A stretch of DNA of 64,000 nt from PWXP01 sp040772845 (GTDB taxonomy: Bacteria > Planctomycetota > Planctomycetia > Pirellulales > Thermoguttaceae). The first letter of the stretch is position 1, and every line of letters begins with the position of its first letter. Shown in pieces: positions 1 to 8,845 of the stretch. A program made the position numbers and the translations under genes. The notes under the pieces were generated by a model. That model ran no database searches, was not told where the DNA came from, and saw only the letters and a list, made by a program, of their open reading frames with translations. The DNA is taken from positions 124,001 through 188,000 of the forward strand of contig JAXGXG010000001.1 in assembly GCA_040772845.1 (NCBI GenBank). Direction: 5' to 3'.

Positions 1-1
1 C

Positions 2-3000
2 GATGCCTGGCAGCGTGTCAGGCGTCGTGAGCAACTCCTGCGTGAAACGCGCGAGGCCTTCGAGGCGCCGAATGACCGGATGCAGCTCGACTGGGAATTG
101 ACCGACGGCATATGGGTCGCCGACGGGTCCCGGATGGACGCCTGGTATCCGGGCCACTCCGAACCGTTCCTCCAGCAGCAGTATCGCAACGCACTGGGCC
201 GCCGGCTGAAACGGCTCGATGCGAAACTGGCGGAGCAGGCCGGTGTCGTGGCCATGACCCTGGCGGAGCGCCGCCCGCAGGTTCAGCAGTGGCGCGACGC
301 GTTTGCAAATGCGATGGCGGAAGCCAAATCGGTCGAGTCGCTACGGACCCTGTACTACCAGGCGGCGGCTGTTGATGAGACCATTACGTTGGCCGGCCGG
401 CTCGTCTCGATGCGGCTGGCTGTGGAGGACCAGCGACGATTGTTTTCTTCTGACCGCTATCCCCATGCCGACCGCTTTCTGGCGCGCATCGATGAACTGG
501 CAACTCGCATGACACCCGTATGGACCGAGGTGCTTGCCCCGCAGCCAAACGCCACATCAGCAGACCAGCTCGTTGCGATGAAATCGGCCATCGACACGGC
601 CGAGCCTGAACTCCTGCTGGCCAATCCGCTGCTGGACTTCGAGCGATTGCTTCTGGTGCAGGGTAATCCGGGGTTCGCCTCGAACTGGGGCGGCGCTAAC
701 CGGCTTGGCAACGCGATGATTACCCTCTCCCCCGTGCGGCCCGATGGCAAGATCGAAACGATCTACGAGGGGAATATCGCCAATATGGAACTGCACTGGT
801 CGGGCGAGCGCGTGCTCTTTTCCGACGGAGGGGCGATTTTCGAGGTCAACATCGACGGATCGGGATTGCGCCGTATCTCTCCGGAGGACGATTGCCTCCG
901 CTACGACGCGTGCTATCTGCCCAACGGCCAGATCATGTTTGTGAGCAATGCGTGCGAGCAGGCGGTGCCGTGCACGGGCGGGTCCAATGTGGGCAACATG
1001 CACGTATGCGATGCCGACGGAACGGGCGAGCGGCGGATCACCTACGACCAGGACCACAACTGGAACCCGACGATCATGCACGATGGGCGCGTCCTGTTCA
1101 CGCGATGGGAATACACGGACACGCCGCACTATTTCAGCCGGCTGCTGTTTCGCATGAATCCGGACGGCACGACGCAGCAGGAATACTACGGCAGCAACTC
1201 GTACTGGCCGAACGCGATGTACTGGCCGCGTCCCATCCCCGGTCATCCGACGATGGTCAGTTGCGTGGTGTCGGGCCATCATGGGGTTTCTCGCGTGGGC
1301 GAATTGGTGCTACTCGATCCGGCCCGCGGCCGTCACGAGGCCGATGGCGCGGTACGGAAATTGCCCGGTTACGGGAAGCAGGTTGAGGCGATCACGAAGG
1401 ACAACCTGATTGGCGACGTCTGGCCCCGGTTCGCGTCGCCCTGGCCGCTGGCGGAGCCGGAAACCCATCGCGGCGCCGGCGATTACTTCCTGGCGGCGGT
1501 TCAGCGCGACGCCTACTCGAAGTGGGAATTGTGCCTGGTCGACCGGTTCGACAATATCACAACGATCCTGTCCGGCGGCTACTCGACGCCCATCCCGCTT
1601 CGTCCCCGGCCGGTTCCGCCGGTCGTTCCTTCGCGGATCGATCCGCTGGCAACCGAAGCCACGGTGTACCTGGCCGACGTCTACTCGGGCCCCGGGCTGG
1701 CCGGTTTTCCTCGCGGTTCGATAACGCGGTTGCGAATCGGCTCGCACCATTATCGCTTTGCCGGCAATGGCGACACGGCCGCTTCGGCGCGCGAGGGCGG
1801 CTGGGACGTGAAGAAGATTCTGGGAACGGTTAACGTTCATGAGGACGGCTCGGCCATGTTCCGCGTACCTGCCAATACGCCCATCTTCGTTCAGCCGCTC
1901 GATGCGGAAGGCAAGGCACAGCAGGTGATGCGGAGCTGGTTCACGGCCATGCCGGGCGAGGTGGTGTCGTGCATCGGCTGTCACGAGCGGCAGAACGACG
2001 CGCCCCCGCTTCGCTATACGATGGCGGCCATGGCAAAACGGCCGCAAACCATCCACCCGTGGCGCGGAGCGACTCGCGGCTTCAGCTTCGACCGCGAGGT
2101 GCAGCCGGTACTCGACCGCCGCTGCGCCGGCTGTCACGACGGCAAAGAACACGAGATCGACGGTACGACGGTGGCGATGATCGATCTGCGTGCAAAACGC
2201 CTGCACGACGATCCGGGCGAGCAGTACAGTCCGGCCTACCTGGCGTTGCAGCAATATGTGCGTCGGCCGGGTTTCGAGGGCGACTACCATATGCCCAAGC
2301 CGGGTGAATACGATGCCGATACGAGCCCCCTGGTCCAGATGCTCAAGAAGGGGCATCACGGCGTCGAACTGACGCCCGACGAGTGGGAACGGCTCTACAC
2401 CTGGATCGACTTCAACGTCCCCTATCCGGCCAACTGGCAGGAGAGCCACCGACCGCCCCGCGAAGAGCTGGTGGCCCGCCGCGTGAAGTATAAGAAGCTG
2501 TTTGCCGGCATTGACGATCGCGATGAAGATCCGCTACCGCTGCCGCCGGTGGCCGAATTCGAACCGCCGCGTAAGCCAGCCGCTGCACCGGCCGAGCCGC
2601 TTCAAACGGCCGGGTGGCCGCTAGCACCCGAGGTTGCCGGACAATTGCCGCAGCAGGTTTCCGTCGAACAGGGGCTACCGCGCGAGATCGAACTGGACCT
2701 GGGTGGCGGTACGACCATGCCTTTGACGCTCGTTCCGGCCGGCCGGTTCGTCATGGGGAATTTATGCGGTTTCGACGATGAACGACCGCAAGCGGTTGTC
2801 TCGATCGACCGGCCGTTTTATCTCGGACGTTACGAAGTGACCAACGAGCAGTTCAACCGCTTCGATCCCGAACATAACAATGGTGTGATTAACGAACGCT
2901 GGAAGGATCGGCAGCATCGTGGCACACCCATCGACACGCCCGATCTGCCGGTCGTCCGCATAACTTGGCATCAGGCAATGGCCTTCTGCCATTGGCTTTC

Positions 3001-3466
3001 GCAGCAAAGTGGCCGGCGGGTAGCATTGCCAACGGAAGCGCAGTGGGAATGGGCATGCCGCGCCGGTTCCGCCGAACCGTTCCAGGCAGGTCCCTACGTA
3101 GCTGGCCAGATGGCGCCGTTTGCCAACGTGGCCGACCAGCGCATTCAATCGTGGAACCACGGCCGAGCGGAACCAGGCTATAACGACGGCCTTTCTTTCA
3201 CCGCGCCCGGCGGCCGATTTGCAGCGAATGCCTGGGGCCTGTTCGACATGCACGGCAACGTGGCCGAATGGACGCGGACGGTCTATCGCCCGTATCCGTA
3301 CGATCCGGGTGACGGGCGTGATGCCCCGGAGAGCAAAGGACCTCGCGTCGTCCGCGGCGGTTCGTGGAACGACACGCTACGGTTCGCAACGGCCGCCTCC
3401 CGCTGGCGGTATGAACCCTACAAGCCGGTCTACAACGTCGGTTTCCGCGTAATGGTCGAACCGTAG
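2..3466 (+). CDS. Di-heme HZS-alpha-like protein with C-terminal SUMF1 domain (5' partial)
   Basis: The reading frame is already open at base 2, so the true start lies outside the window; the first in-frame Met is at 80 (1128 residues from there). Residues ~190-620 (from that Met) carry a beta-propeller-like section with blocks such as ILFSDG, PNGQIMFVS and MNPDGT, as in proteins related to hydrazine synthase alpha. Two c-type heme motifs follow: CIGCH at residue 631 and CAGCH at 682, so it should be exported and hold two hemes. From ~870 to the end is a SUMF1/formylglycine-generating-enzyme fold (GRFVMG, YEVTNEQF, LPTEAQWEWACRAG, GNVAEWT, RVVRGGSWND). The cysteines that catalytic FGEs have after RGGSW are absent (RGGSWNDTLRFATAASRWR), so I infer a binding or structural role. 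The fused pair is typical of Planctomycetes. Substrate unknown. A paralogue without SUMF1 lies at 27989. Confidence 0.85.
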   Translation, partial: DAWQRVRRREQLLRETREAFEAPNDRMQLDWELTDGIWVADGSRMDAWYPGHSEPFLQQQYRNALGRRLKRLDAKLAEQAGVVAMTLAERRPQVQQWRDAFANAMAEAKSVESLRTLYYQAAAVDETITLAGRLVSMRLAVEDQRRLFSSDRYPHADRFLARIDELATRMTPVWTEVLAPQPNATSADQLVAMKSAIDTAEPELLLANPLLDFERLLLVQGNPGFASNWGGANRLGNAMITLSPVRPDGKIETIYEGNIANMELHWSGERVLFSDGGAIFEVNIDGSGLRRISPEDDCLRYDACYLPNGQIMFVSNACEQAVPCTGGSNVGNMHVCDADGTGERRITYDQDHNWNPTIMHDGRVLFTRWEYTDTPHYFSRLLFRMNPDGTTQQEYYGSNSYWPNAMYWPRPIPGHPTMVSCVVSGHHGVSRVGELVLLDPARGRHEADGAVRKLPGYGKQVEAITKDNLIGDVWPRFASPWPLAEPETHRGAGDYFLAAVQRDAYSKWELCLVDRFDNITTILSGGYSTPIPLRPRPVPPVVPSRIDPLATEATVYLADVYSGPGLAGFPRGSITRLRIGSHHYRFAGNGDTAASAREGGWDVKKILGTVNVHEDGSAMFRVPANTPIFVQPLDAEGKAQQVMRSWFTAMPGEVVSCIGCHERQNDAPPLRYTMAAMAKRPQTIHPWRGATRGFSFDREVQPVLDRRCAGCHDGKEHEIDGTTVAMIDLRAKRLHDDPGEQYSPAYLALQQYVRRPGFEGDYHMPKPGEYDADTSPLVQMLKKGHHGVELTPDEWERLYTWIDFNVPYPANWQESHRPPREELVARRVKYKKLFAGIDDRDEDPLPLPPVAEFEPPRKPAAAPAEPLQTAGWPLAPEVAGQLPQQVSVEQGLPREIELDLGGGTTMPLTLVPAGRFVMGNLCGFDDERPQAVVSIDRPFYLGRYEVTNEQFNRFDPEHNNGVINERWKDRQHRGTPIDTPDLPVVRITWHQAMAFCHWLSQQSGRRVALPTEAQWEWACRAGSAEPFQAGPYVAGQMAPFANVADQRIQSWNHGRAEPGYNDGLSFTAPGGRFAANAWGLFDMHGNVAEWTRTVYRPYPYDPGDGRDAPESKGPRVVRGGSWNDTLRFATAASRWRYEPYKPVYNVGFRVMVEP

Positions 3467-3929
3467 GCGGACAAAGGGAGTATCAGGCCGCACCGGCCTC
3501 CGGTGATTGCCTCGTTACGATGGCGCGGGGCCAGTCCCGTGAGCATTCGCGTGGAATCGGGTCGGTCATAGGCGTGCCCCCGCCATTCCGTTTGCGTCAT
3601 CGCCTGCGGCGCGTTGTCGCCAAAGGCGATCGTTGTCCTGGCTTGCCGTTTCTGCTCCAGGCCGGATTGTTCCAGCCGGCAGTCTCCTACCCCCGATATG
3701 CGACTGTCGCAAGAAATCTTGCCTAGGAGGCTTGACATTACGCCCATTGAGGCGAAAACAAAGATAGAAGGAAAGTCTCGCGCACCCCCCAATCGCAGGG
3801 GTTCCTTGCTGCGGCTTCCGGGGGTCTGTTTGTTTGCTGCGTTAGCGAAAACGACTTGCTTGGTCTGATTCACTGTTTCTGTCCAAGGCTTGCCAATCGA
3901 AAGGGATAGCCATACGGATCAAGAGGCAT
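3467..3929. other. Intergenic, no gene seen
   Basis: This 463-bp stretch separates the heme protein from the caspase-like pseudogene. I see no ORF with family features, no hairpin followed by a T run and no convincing promoter. Confidence 0.4.
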
Positions 3930-5464
3930 GTGGTCGCGTCAGTCGGTGTTTTCACGCTACTTCTTTGCAGCTCGCTGGCAGCGGATGATGGCAAGCCGGA
4001 TCTGCGCGAGACGGCACGAACCGAACAGCCGGGGTTTCTCGTACGTGTGTCGCTCAACCGCGCATCGCGCAGTTACCGCGAAGGCGACGTTCTGAGCATG
4101 CATGTCGTCTCCGAAAAGGACGCGTACGTTTACGTTCTCTACCAGCAGGCCGACGACACCGTTCTGCAGATCTTTCCCAATCGCACGCAACCCGACAACC
4201 GCGTGAAGGCGCACGAAGAAGTCCAGATCCCCGCGGCCGACGACCTGTTCCGCTGGATGATCGGACCTCCTTTCGGCCGCGAAGTGATCAAGGTCATTGC
4301 CGCAACGAAACCCGTCGAGCATTTCGAGACCGACCCTGCTCGACTGCGGCGTTTCACGCCCGTGCCGGCAAAACAGTTGAAGGAGGTGGACGAGGAGATC
4401 GAGGCGACACCTCCGGCCGAGTGGACGGAATCGGACATCGAAATCATCACCTACCCGCGCGGGCAGTCCACAGAACGGACCGGCGCGAGGCGGTTCGGCG
4501 TCTTCTTCGGCGTGTCGAAATACAAGTACAATACCGAATACGCAGCCTCGCGGGACGGCAAGCATTCGTTGGACCTCGTGAATGCCCAAAATGACGCCAA
4601 GAGACTGGCGGCCATTCTCCGCGAGGTCGGCCGGCTGGACGGCGTGCAGGTTTACGTCAACCAGCAGGCGACGCGTGAGCATCTCGAAGAGGCCATAACC
4701 GAATGGCTGCCTGCCGTTTCGCAGCGCCCGATGCGGCGGCAATGGCCGAACTGTTCACCCAGCGCGGCAGAACACTCTACGGCGACGGGCACGTCAAGGT
4801 GACCAAGTTGCTGGACGGGCAGGCGACCACGTCGGGCATCGAGCAGGCATTGGCCGGGATTGCCAAGACCGCACGAGCGCAGGATACCCTGCTGGTGTTC
4901 CTGGCCGGACATGGAACGGTCCTCGGTCAGCGGTATTATTTCATTCCGCACGAGTACCAGACACGGTCGGACAAGCTGGAAGAAGACATCCGCCAGCAAG
5001 GGTTGGCCGGCGATGTGCTGGGCGACTGGCTGGCCGCCGTGCCGGCGCTGAAGCGTGTGGTCATCTTCGACACGTGCCAGTCCGGCGGCGCGATCAGTCT
5101 TGAACGTACGGCCCGCAGCCCGTTTGCCTTTCGCGGGGCGCTGGAGCGACTGAGCCGGGCGCAAGGCATTTTCACCATTGCCGCCACCGCGGCAGGCGAC
5201 GAAGCCCAGGAAGTGCCCGAATTGGGCCACGGCGTGCTGACCTATGCCTTATTGGCCGGGCTCGGCGCGGTCGATTCGGGCCCGCTGAAACAGCAGGCGA
5301 TCGAGCCGAAGGAAGGCAAGCTGGTCGAGGTTCGCGATTGGTTCGCGTTCGCGCAAGACAAGGTGCCGTGACTGACCGGTCTGTACTTTGGCCGCGAGCA
5401 GTTCGTCGGCTTCAGCAGCCACGGGCAGAGCTTTCCCCTGTTGCCGGTGGGCAAGCAGCCTTGA
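3930..5464 (+). pseudogene. Decayed DUF4384/caspase-family (peptidase C14) gene
   Basis: Frame 1 (GTG 3930 to 4802) has a signal-like hydrophobic stretch (GVFTLLLCSSLAAD), a DUF4384-like domain (YREGDVLSMHVVSEKDAYVYV) and the start of a caspase p20 fold (FGVFFGVSKYKYN, NDAKRLAAILREV, ATREHLEEAITEWLP). It then runs into noise. Frame 2 (4703-5371) resumes with a second p20 start (RFAAPDAAAMAELF, GQATTSGIEQAL) and holds the catalytic pair: His in FLAGHG (codon 4910) and Cys in FDTCQSGG (codon 5075). Frame 2 stops at TGA 5369-5371, but the same frame continues through LTGLYFGREQFVGFSSHGQS to TGA 5462-5464, which matches the usual family ending in YFG.EQ and SFPLLP. So there is one frame break at ~4700 and one premature stop. 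The doubled p20 start suggests an internal deletion joined two caspase segments. The basic residues just before GTG 3930 hint at an upstream non-ATG start. Confidence 0.75.
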
Positions 5465-5840
5465 TTCGACACGCCCGGCCGGTTCGGAGGATTTCGGACT
5501 GTGAGTCAGGCCGCACGGCGGATCCGCCATGCATGTTTGCTTGCTTTCGCTGGCTGATACCGGTGCGCAAACCCTTACAATTTTTGCGCAATGCCATCCT
5601 TGACGGGGTAGGGGTAGAATGCCAGAATCGCCAAGGGTGCAGGCGGCATCGGCAGAGAATTGTGGCGTATTACGAAACATGGTAGCCACAAGAACCGTCC
5701 GGTTGCAGCGAAGCATCGGTGGGCTGGAGAGCCGGAGCGGCGGTTTGCAGCATGGTGTGTTTGCATTTCTCTATTCAGAGGAGTTCGGCAACGAAACGTC
5801 TTTCGTGATCCGTCACCCTTTCAGCAAAGGAGACGATAAG
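5465..5840. other. Intergenic upstream of PEP-CTERM gene
   Basis: No gene recognised. The end holds the ribosome binding site AAAGGAGA (5826-5833), eight bases before ATG 5841, which fixes the start of the next gene although its frame is open further upstream. Confidence 0.4.
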
Positions 5841-6575
5841 ATGAGTTGCTCTTTTCGGAATCTGCTGTCTTCCAGCATGATGCATTTCGGCGCGGTCGCT
5901 TGTGTCTTGATTAGCGGAGTCGTTCTCGATGCCCGCTCGCAAGGCGGCGTGATCTATACCGAGGAATTCGCGACCCCGGATGGGAGTGGCGGCGGGCTTT
6001 CGCTTTACGGGTGGAACGCGGGGTATGGGGCTGAACCTGTCGAATCGGGCGTGTCCGGTGGGTATGGCTATTGTCGGACCTACGTCAATTCGGCGCCAAC
6101 CTACCCTGCGGCCAATATCATGGTCTGGACAACGGAACCGGGCGACGTTGCCTCCGCGTTGTTCGAGTCGATGTCGTTCGACGCCAATACCAATACTTCG
6201 ACGGTTCTGCGAGTTGCTGTCAGAATCGACGGCGACTGGTTTGTCACCGATGGTGTGTTTCCTCCATCGTCAGCTTCGGGTTGGAATCGCTACACATTCG
6301 ACTGGACCACGGATGCCGCCGTGTGGCGGGACGTGACGTACGATCAGGGCAGCGAACTGTCGCTTGGGGCTGTCCGCACCTCGGACTTGCCCTCCGGTAG
6401 CGTTTCGGCCTTCGGGTTCTTCACCGATGGCGTCGGGGGCAGCCAGTATGTCGGCACCAGTCGTTTCGACAACATCGAAATCTCAATCGTCCCCGAACCG
6501 TCTTCAATGGTCGTGCTGGCGACTCTCGTTCTGATGGCTCTTGCCACATTGCGCCGCAGGCGAAATACACGGTAG
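5841..6575 (+). CDS. PEP-CTERM sorting domain protein
   Basis: A 244-residue exported protein. The N-terminus is a signal peptide (hydrophobic FGAVACVLISGVVLDA) and the C-terminus is a classical PEP-CTERM signal: VPEPSSM, a hydrophobic helix LATLVLMALA, then RRRR. Such proteins are recognised by an exosortase and cleaved or anchored at the envelope. The body is beta-rich and acidic with no enzyme motif (for example FDNIEISIVPEP just before the signal), resembling the carbohydrate-binding-like secreted proteins common in Planctomycetes. I chose ATG 5841 because of the strong Shine-Dalgarno AAAGGAGA. A second PEP-CTERM protein is at 25710. No exosortase gene is in the window. Confidence 0.8.
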   Translation: MSCSFRNLLSSSMMHFGAVACVLISGVVLDARSQGGVIYTEEFATPDGSGGGLSLYGWNAGYGAEPVESGVSGGYGYCRTYVNSAPTYPAANIMVWTTEPGDVASALFESMSFDANTNTSTVLRVAVRIDGDWFVTDGVFPPSSASGWNRYTFDWTTDAAVWRDVTYDQGSELSLGAVRTSDLPSGSVSAFGFFTDGVGGSQYVGTSRFDNIEISIVPEPSSMVVLATLVLMALATLRRRRNTR

Positions 6576-6604
6576 CGTGGCGAGAACAGGGCTTGTGGTC
6601 CAAG

Positions 6605-6652
6605 GCTAGCTGGATGACCACGGCTGCGGGCGGGACAAGCTCGCCGGTGGCC
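6605..6652 (-). repeat. REP-like hairpin element, degenerate copy
   Basis: Reverse-orientation, diverged copy of the element in tandem at 9452-9643. It keeps the pattern tag-ctg-gatgacca, a GC-rich stem around GGGACAAGC and then GCCGGTGGCCC. It sits 30 bp after the PEP-CTERM gene, so it could also act as a weak transcription stop. Confidence 0.4.
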
Positions 6653-6678
6653 CTTCCGTGAAATGCAAGTCCGCTGCT

Positions 6679-6946
6679 GCACCCGGCAGCCCCTCGATCA
6701 CGATTGCCTGTCCCCGCCACGACTGAGCACGAGTACGAAGAGGGGGACGCGTTGCCTATCGTTACAGTCTCCGTCGTTGGGTGGACATGCAAGGCGCATT
6801 GATCGCGTTTCTGTCAACTGCGCGCTGGTCGTGCGGCTGCCGAGGCGTGAGAATTCTGTCAGAACCGCTTGTCTGGGCCCTCTGGACGGGCTAGGATTGT
6901 GGTTTGTGGATGGCCTCTCCGGGAAAAGGGGGATTGGGCTGGAATA
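6679..6946 (+). repeat. Dispersed repeat R1, copy 1
   Basis: About 268 bp that recur at 9648-9910 and 11040-11311, with the last ~90 bp also on the minus strand at 43274-43361. Shared landmarks in order are CCTCGATnACGATT, GAGCACGAGTACGAAGAGG, GGTGGACATGCAA, CCGAGGCGTGAGAATT, AGAACCGCTTG, CCCTCTGGACGGGCTAGGA, then a short hairpin and GG(T/C)nGAATA. The repeat ends 34 bp before the ATG of the next gene. Confidence 0.8.
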
Positions 6947-6979
6947 GGAAGTTCGTCGGATCAGGGACCTACTCTAGTG

Positions 6980-7624
6980 ATGCTATCGGCTGCAGACATT
7001 AACGACTTGTCGAAGAAGCGAGCTTGGACACTTCTTCCTGCCGCAGGCGTCGGAATCCTCGCTATGTTTGCGTACTTTGCACTGGTCGGTTACTGTCGCG
7101 ACTGGTTGGTGGAGTTCGCGCGGCAACACGCAGGGAAAATATTCGCGGACCTTCTACCTTTGACGCTTATGTTTCCATCGGTTGGATTCCTTCTCGCACC
7201 GTTGATTTGGGGCGAGCGTAAATCAAAACGTTACGCCCTTATTTGTCCCAACTGCAATACGGACATCTCTCGGTTTACTCGCCGCGTACTTGCTACTCGG
7301 TTCTGTTGTTCTTGTGGAACGCAAGTCGTCGAGGGGCGTCGTACCCATGGGGCCAAGGCGTTCGAGCGGTTTTCCCGAATGAAGCAACGCCGATTTCTCA
7401 TTTACTGGTTCTGGACTTGGCCCGTTTTGGGGCTGTTGGTACTCGCCTACTACCAGTTTGACCGTGCGGCAATGGAAAATTGCCCGCACATGTTGTTTAT
7501 TCCGGGATTGATTGGCATTGTTGCGACTGGCTGGGCTTTTGCCCGTACAATGGATACACGCTACCTTCCACAACTTGCCGCATCGGCATTGGTGTTTTGC
7601 TTTGGCGTCAATGCGTTTTGGTGA
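6980..7624 (+). CDS. Zinc-ribbon integral membrane protein, unknown function
   Basis: 214 residues. I see two hydrophobic segments near the N-terminus (~20-38, ~60-77), a cytoplasmic zinc ribbon in the middle (CPNC at ~90 and CCSCG at ~113, each pair spaced CxxC), and two or three more segments toward the end (FWTWPVLGLLVLAYY, FIPGLIGIVATGWAFA, LAASALVFCFGVNAF). I do not recognise the family. The frame is open upstream through repeat R1, but R1 is non-coding elsewhere, so ATG 6980 is the sensible start. Base composition is lower in GC than the efflux or heme genes, which fits an accessory gene. Confidence 0.6.
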   Translation: MLSAADINDLSKKRAWTLLPAAGVGILAMFAYFALVGYCRDWLVEFARQHAGKIFADLLPLTLMFPSVGFLLAPLIWGERKSKRYALICPNCNTDISRFTRRVLATRFCCSCGTQVVEGRRTHGAKAFERFSRMKQRRFLIYWFWTWPVLGLLVLAYYQFDRAAMENCPHMLFIPGLIGIVATGWAFARTMDTRYLPQLAASALVFCFGVNAFW

Positions 7625-7840
7625 CGCAGAAATCCGACGAACAAAGCCGTGGACTGAAGCGCCAGCGCTTTGCGGCGCACGTCTCTTTCTGGGGCCTGCT
7701 CATCGCATCGCCGTTCCTGTTTCTCAGGTGTAGGGGGAATCGCAGACCAAAGGACGGTCTGAACCAAGACCGCCATGGCACTACTGGGGGCCACTCGGAC
7801 GTGCCGCCTAGCAGCCCGTGAGGGCCAGGCGTTCATCAGG

Positions 7841-7954
7841 TCAGTCGATCGTCAATTCCTTCCACACTGTCACGCTGGTCGCTTGTGAGTTCGGAATCTG
7901 CCGCACTTCAAGGTCGATCAGGGCACGGTTGCGCTTGTCGACTTTCCCGATCAC
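7841..7954 (-). pseudogene. Truncated clan AA aspartic protease-like remnant
   Basis: GTG 7954 overlaps the stop codon of the upstream small gene (GTGA). The 37-residue product has IGKVDKRNRALIDLEV and SVTVW, which matches the N-terminal strand region of small retropepsin-like (clan AA) proteases. In the intact family this is followed by an IDTGF catalytic motif. Here TVW is followed by KELTID and a stop, so the catalytic Asp is lost. The coupling to the upstream partner gene is the usual arrangement in cyanobacteria and planctomycetes. Recognition is from memory of the family and is moderately certain. Confidence 0.45.
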
Positions 7955-8199
7955 GACGCGAACCCTCCAATGTGAAATGCAGCTTCATGGCCGACACGAA
8001 TAACAAATGACTTCCGATCAGGATAGGCATTCTTGGCGGCCATTGCCGCGTCGATGAATTCATTGCCCAGAAAAAACGACTCCGATATCGGCTCGATGGC
8101 CACAAACCGGTCACGGTGCTTGGCTTCAAGTTCCACGCGAAGGCGGGATTCGTAGAAACGCTTGGCTTGCTCTGCAACGGACATGACTTGTCCCTTCAA
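7951..8199 (-). CDS. Small protein, probable antitoxin-like partner of clan AA protease
   Basis: 82 residues (or 77 from the Met of MSVAEQAKRFYESRLR at 8184). The protein has an amphipathic N-terminal helix followed by the conserved core RDRFVAIEPISESFFLGNEF, a helix with AAMAAKNAYPDR and SFVIRVGHEAAFHIGG. I have seen this pattern as a small family that is usually encoded directly upstream of a retropepsin-like protease, and here that partner is present as a truncated remnant (7841-7954) with overlapping codons. Whether it is a true antitoxin is not established. It is transcribed opposite to its neighbours. Confidence 0.6.
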   Translation of the reverse strand: MKGQVMSVAEQAKRFYESRLRVELEAKHRDRFVAIEPISESFFLGNEFIDAAMAAKNAYPDRKSFVIRVGHEAAFHIGGFAS

Positions 8200-8420
8200 G
8201 TTTCCTCAGGCGAAATGCCTGATGCATTTGCCACCGAATCATGCTATCACTCGGGTGAGCCGATGTCAATGTCGGCATTCGAAGGCCGGGGGTAGGCCTG
8301 CATTCTGAACCTTGGTATGCTGCATATTCACGCTTCATCCTCGCCCGTTGGCCCGATAAGTATGGCTAATCGGACTTCTGGAACGTAGGCAAGCTGCTGG
8401 TCGGCTTTCTGGAAACCGCA

Positions 8421-8557
8421 TTGCGCGAGCTTGGTTTTGCAGGTTCTTTGGTGCGTGCGGCAGCATTGTCTGGCACGCTTGTCCCGGGCAATCGCTTGGT
8501 GTGAAACTTATCACCGTCGGGATCGCCCCGGCGGAACCGTGACTGGTCAGCTACCAA
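8421..8557 (+). repeat. Direct repeat R2, copy A (137 bp)
   Basis: Matches 10828-10964 over 137 bp without gaps; I count six mismatches. The last ~45 bp (GTCGGGATCGCCCCGGCGG, then CCGTGACTGGTCAGCTACC) are a REP-like hairpin element. It lies just upstream of the vapBC-type promoter. Confidence 0.8.
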
Positions 8558-8582
8558 TCGATCGGCACAGAAGAAATGACGG

Positions 8583-8621
8583 TTGACATACAGCCATACG
8601 TGTAGTATGGTAAACCATATG
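8583..8621 (+). promoter_or_regulatory. Promoter and likely autoregulatory operator of VapBC-type module
   Basis: TTGACA (8583-8588) and TATGGT (8606-8611) are separated by exactly 17 bp, and the ATG of the antitoxin begins at 8619. The interval holds an inverted repeat, CATAC-GTGTA-GTATG (8595-8609), overlapping the -10. Antitoxins of the ribbon-helix-helix class repress their own promoters, so this is the expected operator position. The transcript leader would be very short. Confidence 0.5.
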
Positions 8622-8843
8622 AAGACAACGCTAAACATAAGTGACGTGACCATGGGACGCCTCAAGCGGGAAGCGGCGCGACAGGGGCGGACGATGTCCG
8701 AACTGGTTGAGGCCGCTCTTCGCGCTCTGCTACAACCGAGCGATACGAAGGTTGAACTGCCGCCACTGCCGGAGTTCGGTACAGGCGGCGCACGCGTCAA
8801 CATCGCGAATCGCGACGCACTATACGAGATCATGGAGCGCTGA
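8619..8843 (+). CDS. Ribbon-helix-helix antitoxin (VapB-like)
   Basis: 74 residues starting MKTTLNISDVTMGRLKREA. The N-terminal beta strand (TTLNIS) followed by two helices with GRTMSELVEAALR is a ribbon-helix-helix DNA-binding fold. The C-terminal half (LPPLPEFGTGGARVNIANRD) is the kind of extended tail that wraps around a PIN toxin. It is followed after two bases by the PIN gene. It should bind the operator at 8595-8609 and neutralise the toxin. The start is at ATG 8619, not the upstream in-frame codons, because the promoter overlaps those. Confidence 0.8.
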   Translation: MKTTLNISDVTMGRLKREAARQGRTMSELVEAALRALLQPSDTKVELPPLPEFGTGGARVNIANRDALYEIMER

Positions 8844-8845
8844 CC

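Noticed and set aside
557..2449. Long minus-strand open frames opposite the heme protein gene.
   Set aside because: They are shadows of a high-GC coding region on the + strand and show no family features.
5598..5620. TTGACG and TAGAAT before the PEP-CTERM gene as a promoter.
   Set aside because: The spacer is only 9 bp, too short for a sigma-70 promoter.
7625..7740. Sequence after the zinc-ribbon gene (AACAAAGCCGTGGACTGAAG, then GCGCTTTGCGGCGC) resembles an integron attC site of planctomycete type.
   Set aside because: No convincing R'/R'' core pair could be defined and no integrase is present; similarity may be chance.
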